From: Acidobacteriaceae bacterium
GTDB lineage: Bacteria > Acidobacteriota > Terriglobia > Terriglobales > SbA1
DNA length: 8,359 nt
NCBI GenBank assembly: GCA_019237515.1
Contig: JAFAGX010000674.1
Coordinates: forward strand, 1 to 8,359
Reading direction: 5' to 3'
The notes beneath the pieces were generated by a model, which worked only from the letters and a program-made list of their open reading frames with translations, did no database searches and was not told where the DNA came from. Numbering within the stretch: position 1 is the first letter of the stretch; every line of letters starts with the position of its first letter. Below, piece after piece: positions 1 to 5,707 of this stretch. A program made the translations under genes and the position numbers.

Positions 1-246
1 GAATCGCGCTTCCCCGGCAAGTGGGCATTCTTTGGTTTCGACGACAAAGATACGGCAAAGATGGTTCCCAAAGAAGCCGTCTGTTACTCCTGCCATGAGC
101 AGCATGGTGCGGTAGGCACTACATTCGTGCAGTTCTATCCCACGTTGATCGGTATTGCAAAACAGAAAGGCACCTTGAGCTCAGCATACCTGAAAGAGGA
201 AGCTGCCGCTTCGGGAAAAGAACATCCAAAATCAGCGCACCAATGA
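1..246 (+). CDS. Cytochrome P460-like c-type haem protein, C-terminal fragment
   Basis: The reading frame is open from the first base of the window and ends at TGA 244-246, so the N-terminus lies outside and only 81 residues are visible. They contain one c-type haem attachment motif, CYSCH, at visible residues 28-32. This is followed by 'HGAVGTTFVQFYPTLIGIAKQKGTL', whose F-x-Q-F-Y-P core is typical of the C-terminus of cytochrome P460 and related periplasmic haem proteins. By family knowledge these proteins bind one haem c outside the cytoplasm and, in some members, oxidise hydroxylamine or act in electron transfer; the substrate here cannot be inferred. Upstream residues such as WAFFGFDDKDTAKMVPKEAVCYSCH also fit P460. 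The first ATG, at 61, is internal and not a start. It is followed 45 bases later by hicA, with no obvious terminator. The family call is from memory of motifs. Confidence 0.75.
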   Translation, partial: ESRFPGKWAFFGFDDKDTAKMVPKEAVCYSCHEQHGAVGTTFVQFYPTLIGIAKQKGTLSSAYLKEEAAASGKEHPKSAHQ

Positions 247-291
247 ACATCCGAGTAGCCTCGGCGCACTCTCCAATGTAACTTGGAGCAG

Positions 292-478
292 ATGAAGGTT
301 CGCGATATCATCAAGTTGCTCGAACGTGACGGGTGGTATCTAAAAAGCGACAAGGGGCAGTCATCGCGAATATAAGCATTCGAACAAACCCGGACGTGTA
401 ACTCTTCCCGGTCATCCGAACGATGATTTGCCGCCCGGTACCTTGAGTGTGCTGAAGCAGGCGGGCTTAAAGCGATGA
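292..478 (+). pseudogene. hicA: HicA mRNA-interferase toxin, frameshifted
   Basis: Two overlapping frames together spell a complete HicA of about 61 residues. From ATG 292 the protein reads MKVRDIIKLLERDGWYLKSDK through codon 352-354. The frame then runs through 'GQSSRI' into TAA 373-375, giving only 27 residues. Skipping one G of the four-G run at 354-357 restores the family sequence GSHREYKHSNKPGRVTLPGH, continuing as PNDDLPPGTLSVLKQAGLKR and ending at TGA 476-478. The catalytic histidine of the GSH motif lies after the break, so the 27-residue product cannot be an active toxin. HicA has a double-stranded-RNA-binding-like fold and cleaves mRNA. The restored stop overlaps the hicB start as ATGA (475-478), the usual coupling of this operon. 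A GGAG at 285-288 may be the ribosome site, though its spacing is short. The lesion is either a true inactivation or a homopolymer base-call error. Confidence 0.85.
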
Positions 479-684
479 AATATGTCGTGGTATATGAGAA
501 GTCGGAGACAGGCTGGGGTGCCTACGTTCCTGACCTGCCCGGTGTAATTACCACAGGCAGTACGAAAGAAGAGACTCAGCAACTGATTCGAGAGGCTATT
601 GAATTCCATTTGGAAGGACTTCGCGAGGACAACCTGCCGATCCCGGAACCGAGCGCTTCCGCCGAAGTGGTAATAGTTCCTTAA
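475..684 (+). CDS. hicB: HicB-family antitoxin
   Basis: This 69-residue protein is a short HicB-like antitoxin with the partial RNase H-like fold of the family. Diagnostic stretches are the N-terminal strand MKYVVVYEKSETGWGAYVPD, the L-P-G-V-x-T-x-G turn (residues 22-28), and the helix KEETQQLIREAIEFHLEGL (residues 31-49). The Pro-rich tail ends in VVIVP. There is no C-terminal ribbon-helix-helix or HTH DNA-binding extension, so autorepression by this protein alone is doubtful. Its ATG overlaps the restored hicA stop by ATGA, so translation was presumably coupled to hicA. HicB normally binds and neutralises HicA; with hicA frameshifted it would be an orphan antitoxin. The frame is fully intact and ends at TAA 682-684. 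Confidence 0.88.
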   Translation: MKYVVVYEKSETGWGAYVPDLPGVITTGSTKEETQQLIREAIEFHLEGLREDNLPIPEPSASAEVVIVP

Positions 685-755
685 ACGATCTGAGTAACTG
701 CATAAAGTCTACGCATTTCAATCCCGGGATGTACCGGCGTGCCGACGCGCGGCAG

Positions 756-772
756 ATTCTACGGCGTAGAAT
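756..772 (+). repeat. Perfect 7-bp inverted repeat just upstream of the desulfurase ribosome site
   Basis: ATTCTAC (756-762) and GTAGAAT (766-772) are perfect reverse complements separated by GGC. The Shine-Dalgarno-like AGGTG (773-777) follows directly, and the ATG of the cysteine desulfurase is at 781. As RNA it would form a hairpin abutting the ribosome site; as DNA it could be an operator. A smaller GCCG/CGGC pair (741-744 and 750-753) lies just upstream. No T-run follows, so it is not a classical intrinsic terminator. The function is not known. Confidence 0.5.
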
Positions 773-780
773 AGGTGTTA

Positions 781-1947
781 ATGCGCCGAGTTTATTTCGA
801 TAACAACGCTACTACACCCCTCTTGCCGGAAGTTTTCGAAGCGATGCACCCCTACTTTTCGGAGCACTTCGGGAATGCCTCGTCCATTCATCACCATGGG
901 CAGGAAACACGGGCAGCGGTAGAGCGCGCTCGCGAATCGGTTGCCGCATTACTTGCATGTAAAGCTGCTGAAATCGTCTTCACGAGCGGCGGTACAGAAG
1001 CTGACAATCTCGCTGTTTTCGGTCTGGTCAAGCCCGGCGATCACGTCATTACTTCGACCATCGAACACCATGCGATCTTGAATTCCAGCAAACATGTTCG
1101 ATCTTTGGGCTGTGATGTCACGTACGTTTCTGTGGACGGACAAGGACTCGTTAATTTCGACGATGTCCGGCGGGCTCTTCGGCCGAACACGAAGCTCATC
1201 ACGATCATGATGGCAAACAATGAAACCGGAGTCCTGCAATCGGTTGAGGAGATCGGTAAGATTGCGGCTGAAGCGGATGTTTATTTTCATACGGACGCGG
1301 TGCAGGCGGCAGGCAAGGTTCCGATCGACGTCAAGGAGATCGGCTGTGACCTGCTTTCGATTTCCGGGCACAAAATGCACGCGCCGCAAGGAGTGGGGGC
1401 GCTTTTCGTCCGCAAAGGAACTTCGTTAACGCCGTTGTTCTGGGGTGGAAGTCATGAGCGCTCACGACGGGCGGGAACAGAGAACGTACCGGGAATTGTA
1501 GGGCTAGGGCGGGCAGCAGAGATCGCCAAAGCTGCTCTCGGTCGTGGCGAACTGACACAGATGGCTGCAACGCGCGATCGGATGGAACGAGAAATTCTCA
1601 GGAACGTGGAAGCGACCAGCGTGAATGGGGTTAATGCACCTCGCGTTCCTAACACAACGAATATTTGTTTCGAAGGTGTCGAGGGAGAGGCGTTGCAGAT
1701 TGCACTCGATCTGAAGGGACTGGCAGTTTCTACCGGCGCAGCCTGTTCTTCAGGTGCAATTGAGCCCTCGCATGTGCTCACTGCGATGGGCCTGCCTGCC
1801 GACCGGGCGCGTGCCAGTATCCGCTTTAGTTTGGGGAAGCAGAACACAACGGAAGAAGCCGAGTTTGCGAACGAGCTGATCCCTCAAGTGGTCACCCGAC
1901 TTCGCGATCTGTCGCCGGTTTACAATAGAAAAGCAGTTAGCAGTTAG
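781..1947 (+). CDS. nifS: Cysteine desulfurase, group I (NifS/IscS type)
   Basis: A PLP-dependent enzyme that takes sulfur from L-cysteine, leaving alanine, and holds it as a persulfide for transfer to Fe-S cluster or tRNA-thiolation proteins in the cytoplasm. From ATG 781 it has 388 residues, normal for the family. Visible motifs are YFDNNATTP near the N-terminus, SGGTEADN (about 69-76), the cofactor-stacking His of IEHHAIL (about 97), MMANNETGV, DAVQ (about 172-175), the PLP-binding lysine of SISGHK (K198), RRAGTENV, and the catalytic loop STGAACSSG with Cys322, followed by IEPSHVL. A GTG at 775 could add two residues, but the AGGTG at 773-777 favours 781. The adjacent downstream mnmA suggests it supplies sulfur for tRNA 2-thiouridine, like Bacillus YrvO beside MnmA; a role in Fe-S assembly is equally possible. 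The last residues, AVSS, and the TAG stop are encoded inside a short tandem repeat, hinting that the original C-terminus was altered. Confidence 0.93.
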   Translation: MRRVYFDNNATTPLLPEVFEAMHPYFSEHFGNASSIHHHGQETRAAVERARESVAALLACKAAEIVFTSGGTEADNLAVFGLVKPGDHVITSTIEHHAILNSSKHVRSLGCDVTYVSVDGQGLVNFDDVRRALRPNTKLITIMMANNETGVLQSVEEIGKIAAEADVYFHTDAVQAAGKVPIDVKEIGCDLLSISGHKMHAPQGVGALFVRKGTSLTPLFWGGSHERSRRAGTENVPGIVGLGRAAEIAKAALGRGELTQMAATRDRMEREILRNVEATSVNGVNAPRVPNTTNICFEGVEGEALQIALDLKGLAVSTGAACSSGAIEPSHVLTAMGLPADRARASIRFSLGKQNTTEEAEFANELIPQVVTRLRDLSPVYNRKAVSS

Positions 1948-1949
1948 CA
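1932..1949 (+). repeat. Short tandem repeat spanning the desulfurase stop codon
   Basis: The sequence AGCAGTT occurs twice in tandem (1932-1938 and 1939-1945), followed by a partial third unit AGCA (1946-1949). The desulfurase stop TAG (1945-1947) lies in it, so the last four residues (AVSS) are repeat-encoded. The segment 1940-1949 is the exact reverse complement of 2021-2030. Confidence 0.6.
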
Positions 1950-2020
1950 CTTTGCATTGGTCCTTCTGCGCGATTCTGAGCTTCCCGTTCAGTGGCCAAA
2001 TAAGATTCGCTCTGTCTAGA

Positions 2021-2030
2021 TGCTAACTGC
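2021..2030 (+). repeat. Inverted partner of the 1940-1949 repeat, just before mnmA
   Basis: TGCTAACTGC here is the exact reverse complement of GCAGTTAGCA at 1940-1949, giving a 10-bp inverted repeat with a 71-base loop across the desulfurase-mnmA spacer. The arm ends ten bases before the mnmA ATG at 2041, where a ribosome site would normally be, and no purine-rich Shine-Dalgarno is seen there. The pair could be the ends of a small mobile repeat or a chance remnant. Confidence 0.5.
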
Positions 2031-2040
2031 GAATTGCTAG

Positions 2041-3150
2041 ATGCCGGATTCAAATACCATCGCCGTTGCCATGTCGGGTGGAGTGGATTCCTCCACTGTC
2101 GCGGCCATGCTGCGCGCTAAAGGATGCGACGTCATCGGACTCACCATGCAGCTGTGGAATCAGCGCCGGCTAGCAGGACACGCAGGTATGCCCGAGGCGG
2201 TTCATGGACGTTGCTGTTCTCTGGATGACGTCTACGATGCGCGCCGTGTCGCCGAAACACTGGGCATCCCCTACTACGTGGTAAACCACCAGGATCGGTT
2301 CGAGCGGGACGTGGTGCAACCGTTCGTCAAGGATTATCTCTCCGGCCGAACACCTATCCCCTGCAGCCTTTGCAATAACCATCTGAAGTTCGATCAGCTT
2401 TTGATTGTCGCCCGTCAGATTGGAGCGGAGGCGGTAGCAACCGGTCATTATGCACGAGTTGAGTTTGACAACCAGCAAAGCCGGTGGTTGCTGAAGCGAG
2501 GCGCTGATCTGTCCAAGGACCAGAGTTATTTTCTGTTCGGGCTAACTCAAGAACAGCTCAGCCGAACATTGTTTCCCCTCGGTCACATGACAAAGCCCGA
2601 AGTCCGCGAGCTTGCACGCCAGTACGGATTGGCCCTGGCCGAGAAGCCGGATTCGCAGGAGATATGTTTCGTGCCCGGTGGCGACTACAAGCAGTTCCTC
2701 GACGCTTACATGACAGAGCAGGGCGAGTGATTGCCTGACACCGCCGGCGAGCTGGTCACAACCGATGGTGATGTCATTGGCGAGCACAACGGGATTCATA
2801 ATTTCACTGTCGGTCAGCGAAAGGGCTTGGGCATCGCCACGGGATCGCCGCTTTACGTAATTCAGATCAAGGGAAACGATCGACAGGTCGTAGTGGGAAA
2901 TGAGCAAGAACTGTATTCGCGCACGCTGCGCGCCCACCGGGTAAACCTGATCTCGGTAGAGGAACTATCCGGGCCGATGCGCGTTTCTGTAAAGATTCGT
3001 CACAAGCATGCTGGGGCCATGGCCACAATTGAAAAGTCAGGCCAGGAAATCCTCGTTACCTTCGACGAGCCACAGCGCGCGATTACTCCCGGTCAAGCTG
3101 CCGTGTTCTACGACGGGGATGTTGTAGTTGGCGGCGGCTGGATCGTATGA
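2041..3150 (+). pseudogene. mnmA: tRNA 2-thiouridylase MnmA, interrupted by an in-frame TGA
   Basis: MnmA adenylates U34 of tRNA-Lys, -Glu and -Gln and inserts sulfur to form 2-thiouridine. The frame spans 369 codons plus the stop, matching the usual length, but codon 230 (2728-2730) is TGA. Before it lie the ATP PP-loop SGGVDSS (residues 12-18), [16 protein letters not shown] with the likely catalytic Cys111, ATGHYAR (about 133-139), KDQSYFLF, and [18 protein letters not shown] with the second redox Cys209. After it, in the same frame, come GELVTTDGDVIGEHNG, IHNFTVGQRKGLGI and the C-terminal beta-barrel, ending in GGGWIV. Both halves are well conserved, so the lesion is recent or a base error; CGA to TGA would be one transition. 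The break falls between the catalytic and tRNA-binding central domains. A TTG directly after the stop (2731) could in principle allow reinitiation. No clear ribosome site precedes ATG 2041. The gene lies 93 bases after the cysteine desulfurase, its probable sulfur donor. Confidence 0.9.
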
Positions 3151-3202
3151 CAACTCCATAAAAACCGCCAAAATTTGTATTGGTAGAAGAAACCTTTTGG
3201 CT

Positions 3203-3226
3203 CTGCATGCCGTCAGCTATATGCAG
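3203..3226 (+). repeat. 6-bp inverted repeat before the secreted-protein ribosome site
   Basis: CTGCAT (3203-3208) and ATGCAG (3221-3226) are perfect reverse complements with a 12-base loop. The second arm touches the AGAAGG Shine-Dalgarno (3225-3230) of the next gene, so an RNA hairpin could influence its translation. Short stems like this arise by chance, so the call is weak. Confidence 0.25.
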
Positions 3227-3239
3227 AAGGATAAAGATC

Positions 3240-3971
3240 ATGCCAAAACTTCTCTCGATTGTACTGTCAACCGCACTGCTCTCAGTATGGATGTTCGCCC
3301 AGAGCCCGAGCACACAGCAGAATGAAGCAGCCGCTCAGACAACTCCGACCCAGGTTCGCTTCGCACCAGGAACTGAGCTCCGTGCGCAGCTAAACAAAAC
3401 GATTGATGCCAAGAAAGCGAAGCCCGGTGAGGTGGTTGAGGCAAAAACCCTGGACGACCTCAAGTCAGGCACCGAAGTCGTTGCTCCGCGTGGGTCGAAG
3501 ATTCTCGGACATATTGTTTCCGTGAATCCGCATGAGAAAGATGCGCCGTCACGCCTGGAAATTGCTTTCGACAAAATGGACTTGGGCAACGGCTCACAAG
3601 TTCCCTTCCCGGCAACCATACAGGCCCTGGCCAAGCCTGCAAACAATATGAATCCGACCGTCGATAATGCGGGGGGCGGCACGCCGATGGGAGGCGAAAG
3701 CGCGCCGACGACTGGTGGCGGCCGTGGCGGCATGCAACAACCCGCGGGAATGGGTCAGCCTACTTCACCCAGAAGCAGCGGAGGAATGGACAGCGGAGGG
3801 GGATATCCTCAGAATGCGCCGAGCGGCCCGATTTCTCCTACCGCGCAAGGCGTTGCAGGAATTTCGGGAGTTTCTCTGAGCTCGGGACCGGCTCACGACA
3901 CGTTACTGACATCCGAGAAACATAATGTAAAGTTGGATAACGGGACACAAATGGTGTTACGCACGCAATAA
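3240..3971 (+). CDS. Secreted Gly/Pro-rich protein of unknown function, acidobacterial type
   Basis: A 243-residue protein with a clear signal peptide (MPKLLSIVLSTALLSVWMFA, residues 1-20), so it is probably exported. After a Gln/Thr-rich linker comes a compact domain (about 40-130) with the pattern PGTELRAQLNKTIDAKKAKP, GEVVEAKTLDDL, GTEVVAPRGSKILGHIVSV and LEIAFDKMDL. The 'P-x-G-S-K-I-x-G-H-I' strand recalls beta-rich surface or TrbI-like domains. Residues about 144-195 are low-complexity Gly/Met/Pro/Ser. The C-terminus (VAGISGVSLS, HNVKLDNGTQMVLRTQ) looks structured again. ATG 3240 is chosen because AGAAGG (3225-3230) lies nine bases upstream and the signal peptide starts there; an upstream in-frame start at 3180 would put a charged stretch before it. 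I recognise the pattern as common in Acidobacteriota but know no function. It lies 89 bases after mnmA and converges on the DUF948-like gene. Confidence 0.8.
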   Translation: MPKLLSIVLSTALLSVWMFAQSPSTQQNEAAAQTTPTQVRFAPGTELRAQLNKTIDAKKAKPGEVVEAKTLDDLKSGTEVVAPRGSKILGHIVSVNPHEKDAPSRLEIAFDKMDLGNGSQVPFPATIQALAKPANNMNPTVDNAGGGTPMGGESAPTTGGGRGGMQQPAGMGQPTSPRSSGGMDSGGGYPQNAPSGPISPTAQGVAGISGVSLSSGPAHDTLLTSEKHNVKLDNGTQMVLRTQ

Positions 3972-4004
3972 CCGCACATAAGGAAAGACGCGCGGCGGAG
4001 GCGC

Positions 4005-4508
4005 TCAGATAAACATTTCGTCCTGCGCCGCGGGCGCGGTGCTGCGCTGGCGTCGCTTTCCCGTAAAGAAGAATTCCATTCCTGCCACCACACCCTGGAA
4101 GACGCCCGAGACCTGACGTACCGGCGATACTACTGTCTTGTGGACCAGATCGGTTGTTTGCTCCACTCGATCTAGGGTGCGTCCCAGAAGCTCGTCCGCG
4201 CGGATGACTTGCAGTCGTGCGCGATCAATCACATCGCTGACGGTGGCGTCCAAACGTTGCAATTGATTGCGAACGAGCGTGCTCGACTCGCTCGCATTGG
4301 CCACCAATGTTTCTACTCTGGGGCGTAAATCCGCGAGCATGGCCTGTGCCATCTCCGCCGTAGGCAGAATCTTTCCGCGCACCTCGGTGGCCAAGGCTTC
4401 CACGCGGGCGGCGCTCTGCCGCACTGCGAGATACAAAGCAATAAGAATTCCCGCCTGAATAACAACGGCAGCCGCAGTGATGGCGATGAAAATTGTCAAG
4501 TGTTCCAT
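4005..4508 (-). CDS. Membrane-anchored DUF948-like coiled-coil protein
   Basis: A 167-residue protein with one N-terminal transmembrane helix (about 4-29, FIAITAAAVVIQAGILIALYLAV). The rest is a long, charged, helix-favouring region (about 30-140), including RVEALATEVRGKILPTAEMA, LRPRVETLVANASESSTLV and LDATVSDVIDRARLQVIRAD. This is the layout of DUF948-type proteins, which are often general-stress or envelope proteins. A short tail follows (GMEFFFTGKRRQRS and on to DEMFI). It is probably co-transcribed with the YtxH gene, 33 bases upstream on the same strand. Its own ribosome site, GGAG, lies six bases before the ATG (complement of 4506-4508). A role in envelope stress or membrane organisation is inference; there is no catalytic motif. 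Confidence 0.75.
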   Translation of the reverse strand: MEHLTIFIAITAAAVVIQAGILIALYLAVRQSAARVEALATEVRGKILPTAEMAQAMLADLRPRVETLVANASESSTLVRNQLQRLDATVSDVIDRARLQVIRADELLGRTLDRVEQTTDLVHKTVVSPVRQVSGVFQGVVAGMEFFFTGKRRQRSTAPAAQDEMFI

Positions 4509-4541
4509 AGCGTGCTCCGCCTGCTGGACAGCAAGAGTCGC

Positions 4542-4853
4542 CTACTGGTTTGGTGATCCCCCGCTTTCGGGCCTTGTTACTTCCTGATACGCTTGCTTGC
4601 CTGCCTCGTACGCGGAGCGGAACTGTTCCTTCTGCTGGTTTAGGATGTCACGTCCGCGCTCGGCCCAGTCGCCGGCTTGTTCCCGAGCTTGACGCGCCCG
4701 TTCTCGCATGAAATCACGACCCTCCTCGGCTTTGGAGCGCAACGCTTCCCGGGTCTCGCTACCTGCACGCGGCGCGTATAGAATTCCAGCAACCGCCCCT
4801 AGCCCCAACCCCGCCAGGAACCAAACAAAACTGTTACCGTCTTTGTCCGACAT
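4542..4853 (-). CDS. YtxH-domain membrane protein
   Basis: A 103-residue protein with a Gly-rich transmembrane segment (about 9-26, FVWFLAGLGLGAVAGILY) followed directly by the YtxH signature APRAGSETREALRSKAEEGR. The rest is a charged amphipathic helix, probably coiled coil (RDFMRERARQAREQAGDWAE and onward to about residue 90), then a Ser/Gly/Pro tail. YtxH proteins are small stress-associated membrane proteins of unknown mechanism. The start is firm: GGAGG (complement of 4860-4864) sits six bases before the ATG. It is first in an apparent two-gene operon with the DUF948-like gene, a pairing often seen where YtxH proteins occur. Confidence 0.85.
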   Translation of the reverse strand: MSDKDGNSFVWFLAGLGLGAVAGILYAPRAGSETREALRSKAEEGRDFMRERARQAREQAGDWAERGRDILNQQKEQFRSAYEAGKQAYQEVTRPESGGSPNQ

Positions 4854-4883
4854 AACAGGCCTCCACTCTTTCGACCTAATCGG

Positions 4884-4913
4884 ATGGTAGCATTCGATAC
4901 GGGGGAATTACAA
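4884..4913 (-). promoter_or_regulatory. Candidate sigma-70-like promoter for the YtxH operon
   Basis: On the minus strand TTGTAA (complement of 4908-4913) and TACCAT (complement of 4884-4889) are separated by 18 bases, each matching four of six consensus bases. Transcription would begin near 4877, giving a leader of about 24 bases that carries the GGAGG ribosome site. Spacing and position are sensible, but the boxes are weak and acidobacterial promoters are poorly defined. Confidence 0.3.
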
Positions 4914-4931
4914 TTCACAGCGCCAAACGGC

Positions 4932-4978
4932 TCGCTCGAGATTTCACGCGAGTCCCGCTGTGCTCACTGCGCGCAAAA
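4932..4978 (+). repeat. Diverged intergenic repeat, copy 1
   Basis: This segment aligns by eye with 5167-5215. The opening TCGCTCGaGATTtC matches 12 of 14 bases, TCCCGcTGtGCTCAC matches 13 of 15, and GCgCGCAAAA matches 9 of 10. The middle differs by substitutions and small gaps. It has lost the GCGGGC/GCCCGC stem of the other copy, so it looks like the older copy. Confidence 0.55.
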
Positions 4979-5086
4979 GGGTAGTGACTCAGTCAGTATT
5001 TAAAGACCGCGTCATCCCGATCAGAGCCGTGTTTCAGGCGGAGCGAGGGTTCTCGCGTACAGCGACATCATAGTCGTCCACGCCAG

Positions 5087-5125
5087 ATTCCTCGGCCCGC
5101 CGGTGAAAGAGCGGGCCTTCGGAAT
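5087..5125 (+). repeat. Strong intergenic hairpin
   Basis: ATTCC (5087-5091) pairs with GGAAT (5121-5125), and GGCCCGC (5094-5100) with GCGGGCC (5111-5117). That gives 12 paired bases in two blocks separated by a 2/3-base internal loop, with a 10-base apical loop. No U-run follows on either strand, so it is more like a REP-type palindrome than an intrinsic terminator. Confidence 0.6.
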
Positions 5126-5166
5126 GACTTCTAAACAGCGGGATAGTTCAACCAGATCCCTCGACT

Positions 5167-5215
5167 TCGCTCGGGATTCCGGCTGCGGGCTCCCGTTGCG
5201 CTCACGCCCGCAAAA
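5167..5215 (+). repeat. Diverged intergenic repeat, copy 2
   Basis: Homologous to 4932-4978. It keeps a 6-bp stem, GCGGGC (5185-5190) with GCCCGC (5206-5211). The stretch before it, ATCCC...GGGAT (5156-5177), forms a further imperfect hairpin. The element ends about 60 bases before the zinc-ribbon start, so it may lie in that gene's leader. Confidence 0.55.
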
Positions 5216-5275
5216 CGCCTCAACTTGCGGAAACGGCCGGTAAGCGAGACAATGTGCCCTCTAGTGGGGGCCTTT

Positions 5276-5698
5276 GTGTCCGATCGTAAATATCGTCAAC
5301 GCGGATACCAGGACAGCGGTGAGGAGAAGAACAAACCTTCGGCAGACAAGCCGGTCAAGAAAGATACTTTTGGTCCGCGTCCGGTACACATGCCAGGAAC
5401 GCATACGGTCTCGCGATGTGCCCAATGTGGAACGTTACTACCGTCCGGAATCGAGCCAACGGCAAAATGCCCAAAGTGCGGCTTTGAGCTACACTCTTGC
5501 CGCCAATGCACGTATTTCGATACCTCAACTCGCTTCGAGTGTAGCCAGCCAGTGCCGGAACGAATCGCGCGCAAAGACGAACGCAATCAATGCACGTTTT
5601 ACTCGATGCGCGTGCGGGTGGAAAAAGAAACTTCAACGCCACATGCAGCCAAGCCGGTAGACGCCCGCCAGGCTTTCGAAAATCTATTTAAGAAGTAG
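5276..5698 (+). CDS. Eight-cysteine zinc-ribbon protein of unknown function
   Basis: From GTG 5276 the product has 140 residues. A basic, hydrophilic N-terminus (VSDRKYRQRGYQDSGEEKNK, residues 1-20) leads into HMPGTHTVSRCAQCG. Two cysteine groups follow: C48-x2-C51 with C65-x2-C68 (KCPKCGFELH), a classical zinc ribbon, then C75-x2-C78, C89 and C106 (SCRQCTYFD, RFECSQPV, NQCTFY), probably a second metal site. The tail DARQAFENLFKK is typical of a conserved end. I recognise the 'SDRKYRQRGYQ' opening from acidobacterial hypothetical proteins but know no function; nucleic-acid or protein binding is a guess. GTG 5276 is preferred because homologue-like sequence begins there and GGGGG (5266-5270) lies five bases upstream. 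ATG 5252 and TTG 5225 are in-frame alternatives. Its stop lies nine bases from the end of the convergent permease gene. Confidence 0.75.
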   Translation: MSDRKYRQRGYQDSGEEKNKPSADKPVKKDTFGPRPVHMPGTHTVSRCAQCGTLLPSGIEPTAKCPKCGFELHSCRQCTYFDTSTRFECSQPVPERIARKDERNQCTFYSMRVRVEKETSTPHAAKPVDARQAFENLFKK

Positions 5699-5707
5699 TT
5701 CAGGGGC

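Larger units (their letters stand above)
4865..5275. other. Gene-free spacer rich in degenerate repeats
   Basis: About 400 bases lie between the divergent YtxH and zinc-ribbon genes. I see no credible coding region here. The part next to the YtxH gene carries its probable promoter. The rest holds two diverged copies of a GC-rich element (4932-4978 and 5167-5215) and a strong hairpin (5087-5125). It also holds inverted traces of one motif: TCCCGATCAGAG...GGAGCGAGGGTTCT near 5016-5053, against AGATCCCTCGACTTCGCTCGGGA at 5154-5176. The look is of decayed dispersed intergenic repeats of REP or MITE type rather than a gene. Confidence 0.6.

Noticed and set aside
949..1847. Long minus-strand open frames inside the cysteine desulfurase
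   Set aside because: They are antisense shadows of a gene with every catalytic motif in place and resemble no protein family.
2728..2730. Selenocysteine at the mnmA TGA
   Set aside because: MnmA has no conserved Cys or Sec at this position, the residues around it are a variable linker, and I see no convincing selenocysteine-insertion stem-loop immediately downstream.
3972..4004. Intrinsic terminator between the convergent secreted-protein and DUF948-like genes
   Set aside because: The GC-rich stretch forms only a four-base stem and no T-run follows on either strand.
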